Below are positions 19,239-22,959 of a DNA stretch of 22,959 nucleotides, piece by piece. Made by a program: the position numbers and the translations under genes. The stretch comes from Paulinella micropora (Eukaryota; Cercozoa; Imbricatea; Euglyphida). The stretch lies in contig BJOX01000101.1 of the NCBI GenBank assembly GCA_009731375.1, positions 877,609 through 900,567 on the forward strand, in the 5' to 3' direction. Below the pieces are notes generated by a model. The model was given only the letters and a program-made list of their open reading frames with translations, did no database searches and was not told the DNA's origin. Positions within the stretch are counted from its first letter, which is position 1. The number at the start of each line of letters is the position of its first letter.

Positions 19239-19938
19239 ATGAATCATTTAGGCAATCCGTGGGCATAATACTATTACGGCTCTGTGATAATAGACGAGGA
19301 TTTAGAAGTTGATGGAGTATTATATGGCGATCACGGATGACATAACAATATCGTCGCGAAATAATAACTCCTCTTTGTTGATATCTGATACTGGTTATGT
19401 GTCAATTAATAACGAATACGACTTACCAATAGCGGACGGCACGGCGAACCAAGTATTGAAAACGGATGGGTTGGGTAATACTTCATTTGCTACATTATCT
19501 TCAAGTTATATAAGCGATTTTGAATTGGATAAATTAACGGATGTAGTCATAACGGGCACACCCAACAGCAATCAATTGCTTATTTACAGCACAGGGCAAT
19601 GGAGAAATACAACATCACCTTATCTTAGATTGGATGGGCTCGCTATGATGTTTGGAGATTTAAATATGGGAGGTTTTAACATAGCAAATGTTGGTAATGT
19701 TGATGGTGTTGATGTTTCCGCTCTTGATAGTGCTGTGGTTAAACTAACAGGCAACCAAACCATAACAGGAAACAAAATATTTACTACTTATTTGGGTATA
19801 AAAGACTCAAATCCATTAAACACAGGGAGGTTGTTCTTCAACTACAACAATAATATAGGTGCTATTTATTCGGCGGAACCAGATGGAGCAACGGGTTATC
19901 CACTGAATATTGTCGGCTCGTCCATAGTCTTCGCCCCA
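19239..19938 (+). CDS. Tail-fibre-like protein, frameshifted, runs into a gap
   Basis: The probable start is the ATG at 19239 (MNHLGNPWA), but a TAA follows at 19266 and the frame resumes with GSVIIDEDLEVDGVLYGD before shifting near 19330 to ITDDITISSRNNNSSLLI. From 19330 the frame is open to the 826-N gap. Phage/viral fibre motifs: YDLPIADGTANQVLKTDG then GNTSFAT; GDLNMGGFNIANVGNVDGVDVS; and KLTGNQTITGNKIFT, a repeat type common in tail-fibre shafts. The expected role is a trimeric host-attachment fibre. It shares the LPxxDG...VLxxDG...AT motif with the fibre gene at 1042-1710. The C-terminal part is unseen. Confidence 0.75.
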
Positions 19939-20763
19939 NNNNNNNNNNNNNNNNNNNNNNNNNNNNNNNNNNNNNNNNNNNNNNNNNNNNNNNNNNNNNN
20001 NNNNNNNNNNNNNNNNNNNNNNNNNNNNNNNNNNNNNNNNNNNNNNNNNNNNNNNNNNNNNNNNNNNNNNNNNNNNNNNNNNNNNNNNNNNNNNNNNNNN
20101 NNNNNNNNNNNNNNNNNNNNNNNNNNNNNNNNNNNNNNNNNNNNNNNNNNNNNNNNNNNNNNNNNNNNNNNNNNNNNNNNNNNNNNNNNNNNNNNNNNNN
20201 NNNNNNNNNNNNNNNNNNNNNNNNNNNNNNNNNNNNNNNNNNNNNNNNNNNNNNNNNNNNNNNNNNNNNNNNNNNNNNNNNNNNNNNNNNNNNNNNNNNN
20301 NNNNNNNNNNNNNNNNNNNNNNNNNNNNNNNNNNNNNNNNNNNNNNNNNNNNNNNNNNNNNNNNNNNNNNNNNNNNNNNNNNNNNNNNNNNNNNNNNNNN
20401 NNNNNNNNNNNNNNNNNNNNNNNNNNNNNNNNNNNNNNNNNNNNNNNNNNNNNNNNNNNNNNNNNNNNNNNNNNNNNNNNNNNNNNNNNNNNNNNNNNNN
20501 NNNNNNNNNNNNNNNNNNNNNNNNNNNNNNNNNNNNNNNNNNNNNNNNNNNNNNNNNNNNNNNNNNNNNNNNNNNNNNNNNNNNNNNNNNNNNNNNNNNN
20601 NNNNNNNNNNNNNNNNNNNNNNNNNNNNNNNNNNNNNNNNNNNNNNNNNNNNNNNNNNNNNNNNNNNNNNNNNNNNNNNNNNNNNNNNNNNNNNNNNNNN
20701 NNNNNNNNNNNNNNNNNNNNNNNNNNNNNNNNNNNNNNNNNNNNNNNNNNNNNNNNNNNNNNN

Positions 20764-20832
20764 NACAACTTTAACTTCATCTTCAGAGGTGGGCAGGAAC
20801 CGGTCCGACAGGTAATCTTTCTCCTTTTTCAT
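20764..20832 (-). CDS. Possible N-terminal fragment of a gene ending in the gap
   Basis: An ATG at 20832 opens MKKEKDYLSDRFLPTSEDEV and the frame continues into the N gap. The mixed codon use contrasts with the AT-rich surroundings. Only 23 residues are visible, so the assignment is weak. Confidence 0.3.
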
Positions 20833-21315
20833 AGTCCCGGCTACTATGAATCTATGATGATAACAATGCCCAACATGCAGAATTTTCTTTTAATTTTGTT
20901 TATCTTTGTTTACATTAAGCATTTTACTTTATTATGATAATAAACATTGCTTTTACCTACAATAAATTCCCCCCCCAGGGGGGGGGGAGGGGGGAGGGGG
21001 AAACGGGGGAGGAAGAGAAGTGCGATGTCGCCACGCAAAATACATAGATTCTACAACAAAATTTCTTTAATTACTAAAAAAAATAATAAATCTAACTCCG
21101 TAATATCATACTAACTAAATTAGAAGTTTGTTTAACTCTTGCACGCGACAAACGTTCTTAATCACGCTTTCGACCATAACAAACCTGCCAGTGCAAAAAA
21201 TTACGATTAATACTACACTACTACAAAGAAAAAAAACACAAAACAAATTCAAACATCTTTCAGATGAAGGAGAAAAGTGAAAGCTATGCAAACTACCTGG
21301 TGCGTGCATTTGAAG
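20833..21315. other. Intergenic AT-rich DNA with a C/G-run tract
   Basis: No gene seen. It contains the G-rich tract at 20969-21012 and otherwise AT-rich DNA with an A-rich run at 21080-21090. Confidence 0.5.
20969..21012 (+). other. G-quadruplex-prone tract
   Basis: An 8-base C run is followed by G runs of 10, 6, 5 and 5 bases separated by 1-4 bases. This fits the rule for G-quadruplex formation on the plus strand, and the C run beside the G run could also form a hairpin. Confidence 0.7.
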
Positions 21316-21954
21316 TTAGCGCCGAGTCAGCGCAAGCGATGCTAAAACAAACTCCCATGCGTTAGGTGAGCTGGGAGCGGTGAGACCGGTGCCGCGTTGG
21401 GGGGTGGAAGGTGAGTTACCAGCAGACAGAGCGCCAGCTGCCATCCGCGCGATGAGATCCTCCAGCAAGCTTTCTCTCTCGCTCTTACTATTTTTGTTGT
21501 TGTTGTTGTTGTTGTTGCTGTTGTTGTTGCTGTTGTTGTTGCTGTTGTTATCATTATCATCATAGTTTTTCTTGTTCTTGTTATTCTTCTTCTTCTTCTT
21601 CTTCTTCTTCTTCTTCTTCTTCTTCTTCTTCTTCTTCACTCTCTCGTTCTCTTCTTCTGAGCTTTCCTCCTCCTCCTCCTCCTCCTTCTCCTTCTTCGAA
21701 TTCTTCCTCTTTCTTCTCTCCTCTTCCCGTTGTCGCTTCTCTTGCGCCTCTTTTTCCTTCCGATCTTGCGCTTCTTTTTTCTTCCTTTCCTCCTCTCTCA
21801 ACTTTCTTTCTTCTGCTAGCATTTCCTTAATGGATGCGGCTTGTTCTGACATTGCCTTGTTCACAAGATCCTGAACGACTTCTTTCGACACGCCGGCGGA
21901 CGAACTACCCTGAATACAATACCGGTCGCCGTTGTTTTGAAAGAAGCCGTTCAT
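21316..21954 (-). CDS. Low-complexity coiled-coil protein (212 aa)
   Basis: The ATG at 21954 opens MNGFFQNNGDRYCIQGSSSA, then a coiled-coil-like Glu/Lys/Arg region (EEMLAEERKLREEE type), an acidic patch, a poly-Lys run encoded by a CTT microsatellite (about 21585-21637) and a poly-Asn/Ser run encoded by TTG/TTA repeats. The non-repetitive C-terminus (SERESLLEDLIARMAAGALS, then SPSTPQRGTGLTAP) keeps the frame through both microsatellites, which argues for a real or recently real gene. It could be a retroelement Gag-like or a host protein; I cannot tell. An upstream frame through (ATT)n is artefactual. Confidence 0.45.
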   Translation of the reverse strand: MNGFFQNNGDRYCIQGSSSAGVSKEVVQDLVNKAMSEQAASIKEMLAEERKLREEERKKKEAQDRKEKEAQEKRQREEERRKRKNSKKEKEEEEEEESSEEENERVKKKKKKKKKKKKKKKKKNNKNKKNYDDNDNNSNNNSNNNSNNNNNNNKNSKSERESLLEDLIARMAAGALSAGNSPSTPQRGTGLTAPSSPNAWEFVLASLALTRR

Positions 21955-22015
21955 TTCTTGCGAACAAGGCAGTGGAAGAACAAACCAACAGCAACGACAA
22001 CAACAACAACAAAGA

Positions 22016-22070
22016 ATAATAATAATAATAATAATAATAATAGTAATAATAATAATAATAATAATAATAC
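22016..22070. repeat. (AAT)n microsatellite
   Basis: AAT tract with one TAG interruption, directly before repeat B. Confidence 0.9.
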
Positions 22071-22475
22071 TATATCTGAGGCGTACTGATGCAGCTAATG
22101 GCATATCCTCAACGGACATAAGCCTCCAATACCCTTGTTCGAGGTCCTCCACCCCCCCGTGTCAGTCTCTCGCCTGATGATCGGGGCCACCGATGGAGCT
22201 CCTGAGGGCAAGACTGCACTAAGCCGAGGTTATTCCGCAGTCCCAGCAACCTCTTGCAAGACGTCACCGAATGTGCAAGTGCATACACCAAGCGCGGTTG
22301 CTAGAGCTGCCTCGAAACCCCACCCATAACAATCTGGTGTCTGCTGGGTCCTGGGCTATCAACCAGCATATGCGGAGTTTAAGATCTTTTACGCGCGCAA
22401 CGACCCTCCTCCCCAGCATCTACCACCAAAGGGTTATGAGTTGGCGTCACAGTTTAACGCCTTGAGGCCATTGGG

Positions 22476-22480
<5 letters not shown>
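22071..22480 (+). repeat. Dispersed repeat B, right copy
   Basis: The counterpart of 214-593 in the same orientation. It is complete here and ends ttgggctg before an (AAT)n tract. No coding sequence found. Confidence 0.75.

Positions 22481-22538
<58 letters not shown>
22481..22538. repeat. (AAT)n microsatellite after repeat B
   Basis: Perfect AAT tract forming the tail of repeat B. Confidence 0.92.
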
Positions 22539-22539
<1 letters not shown>

Positions 22540-22690
22540 GTATGAAATTAAAAAAAAATGACAGCGCTTCCCGTTAGAGGGATTATACTCGAAAAAAAAA
22601 CAGACAGGGAAAGGCTCACTGATAGAAGGCCACACACATATACTAAAGCTAGTAACTAACTCCTTTCTGTAAACTATGCTACAGTATCCA

Positions 22691-22691
<1 letters not shown>
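22539..22691. other. Unique spacer between AAT tracts
   Basis: About 150 bp with two short A runs and no open frame of note. It may be another dispersed repeat, since it is bounded by AAT tracts like the others, but no second copy lies in the window. Confidence 0.4.
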
Positions 22692-22758
<67 letters not shown>

Positions 22759-22768
22759 TATAATAATG
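22692..22768. repeat. (AAT)n microsatellite
   Basis: AAT tract with a tta interruption near its end, between the unique spacer and repeat A. Confidence 0.92.
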
Positions 22769-22792
22769 TATCTCCTGCCAATTGCTGAGCCA

Positions 22793-22940
22793 AAAGGCCA
22801 TGTGCAACCAGTCCTCCATTCCATAAGGAAAGTCTCCACACCAATCGGTGGAATAAAGGAAGTGACGGCATCGAACATTACTCTAGGAGCTTTATACCAA
22901 TCAGCCCATGGAAAGGGACCGATGGCCTATGTACTCCCTA
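22793..22940 (+). repeat. Dispersed repeat A, right copy
   Basis: Near-identical to 1-146 and again followed by (AAT)n, which continues to the window end. Confidence 0.85.
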
Positions 22941-22959
22941 AATAATAATAATAATAATA

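Overview
The window looks like nuclear DNA of a eukaryotic microbe (alga or other protist; the sequence alone cannot name the lineage). It carries several (AAT)n-tailed dispersed repeats, one tRNA-derived SINE-like element, a full-length decayed Ty1/copia-type LTR retrotransposon, and two blocks of DNA-virus genes. Assembly gaps (N runs) lie at 594-670, 1226-1235, 15606-15615, 15962-15971, 17421-17430 and 19939-20764, and many genes are broken by single-base frameshifts. Gene models are therefore approximate.

Layout. 1-1041: dispersed repeats with (AAT)n tracts, including a minus-strand SINE-like element with a degenerate tRNA head (900-970). 1042-2113 (minus): a GC-rich virus-like cluster of two tiny Cys-motif ORFs and a fibre-like gene with a discoidin-like C-terminus, cut off by an (AAT)n repeat. 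2153-2620: five ~80-bp hairpin repeats. 2794-2880: a short degenerate tandem repeat. 2973-13787: a ~10.8-kb copia-type element on the minus strand with ~330-bp direct LTRs, a polypurine tract, Gag with CCCH and CCHC zinc fingers, then protease, integrase, RT and RNase H. It sits in a (TA)n tract. 13788-14461: microsatellites and a 21-bp tandem repeat. 14648-19938: an AT-rich block of virus genes resembling polinton-like viruses or virophages: a zinc-motif protein, a primase-helicase (AEP primase plus SF3/DUF5906-like helicase), an unknown charged protein, an unknown beta-rich protein and a tail-fibre-like protein running into the large gap. 20764-22959: a possible partial gene, a G-quadruplex-prone tract, a low-complexity coiled-coil ORF, and the same dispersed repeats seen at the left end.

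Interpretation. The primase-helicase would replicate a small DNA virus genome, and the fibre-like and beta-rich proteins would belong to its particle. No major capsid protein, packaging ATPase, maturation protease or integrase of that virus is visible, so the block is a fragment or continues outside the window. Removing the retrotransposon puts the two viral blocks about 3 kb apart. Both carry a fibre protein with the same short motif, yet their base composition differs strongly. They are either two separate viral insertions or one rearranged locus.
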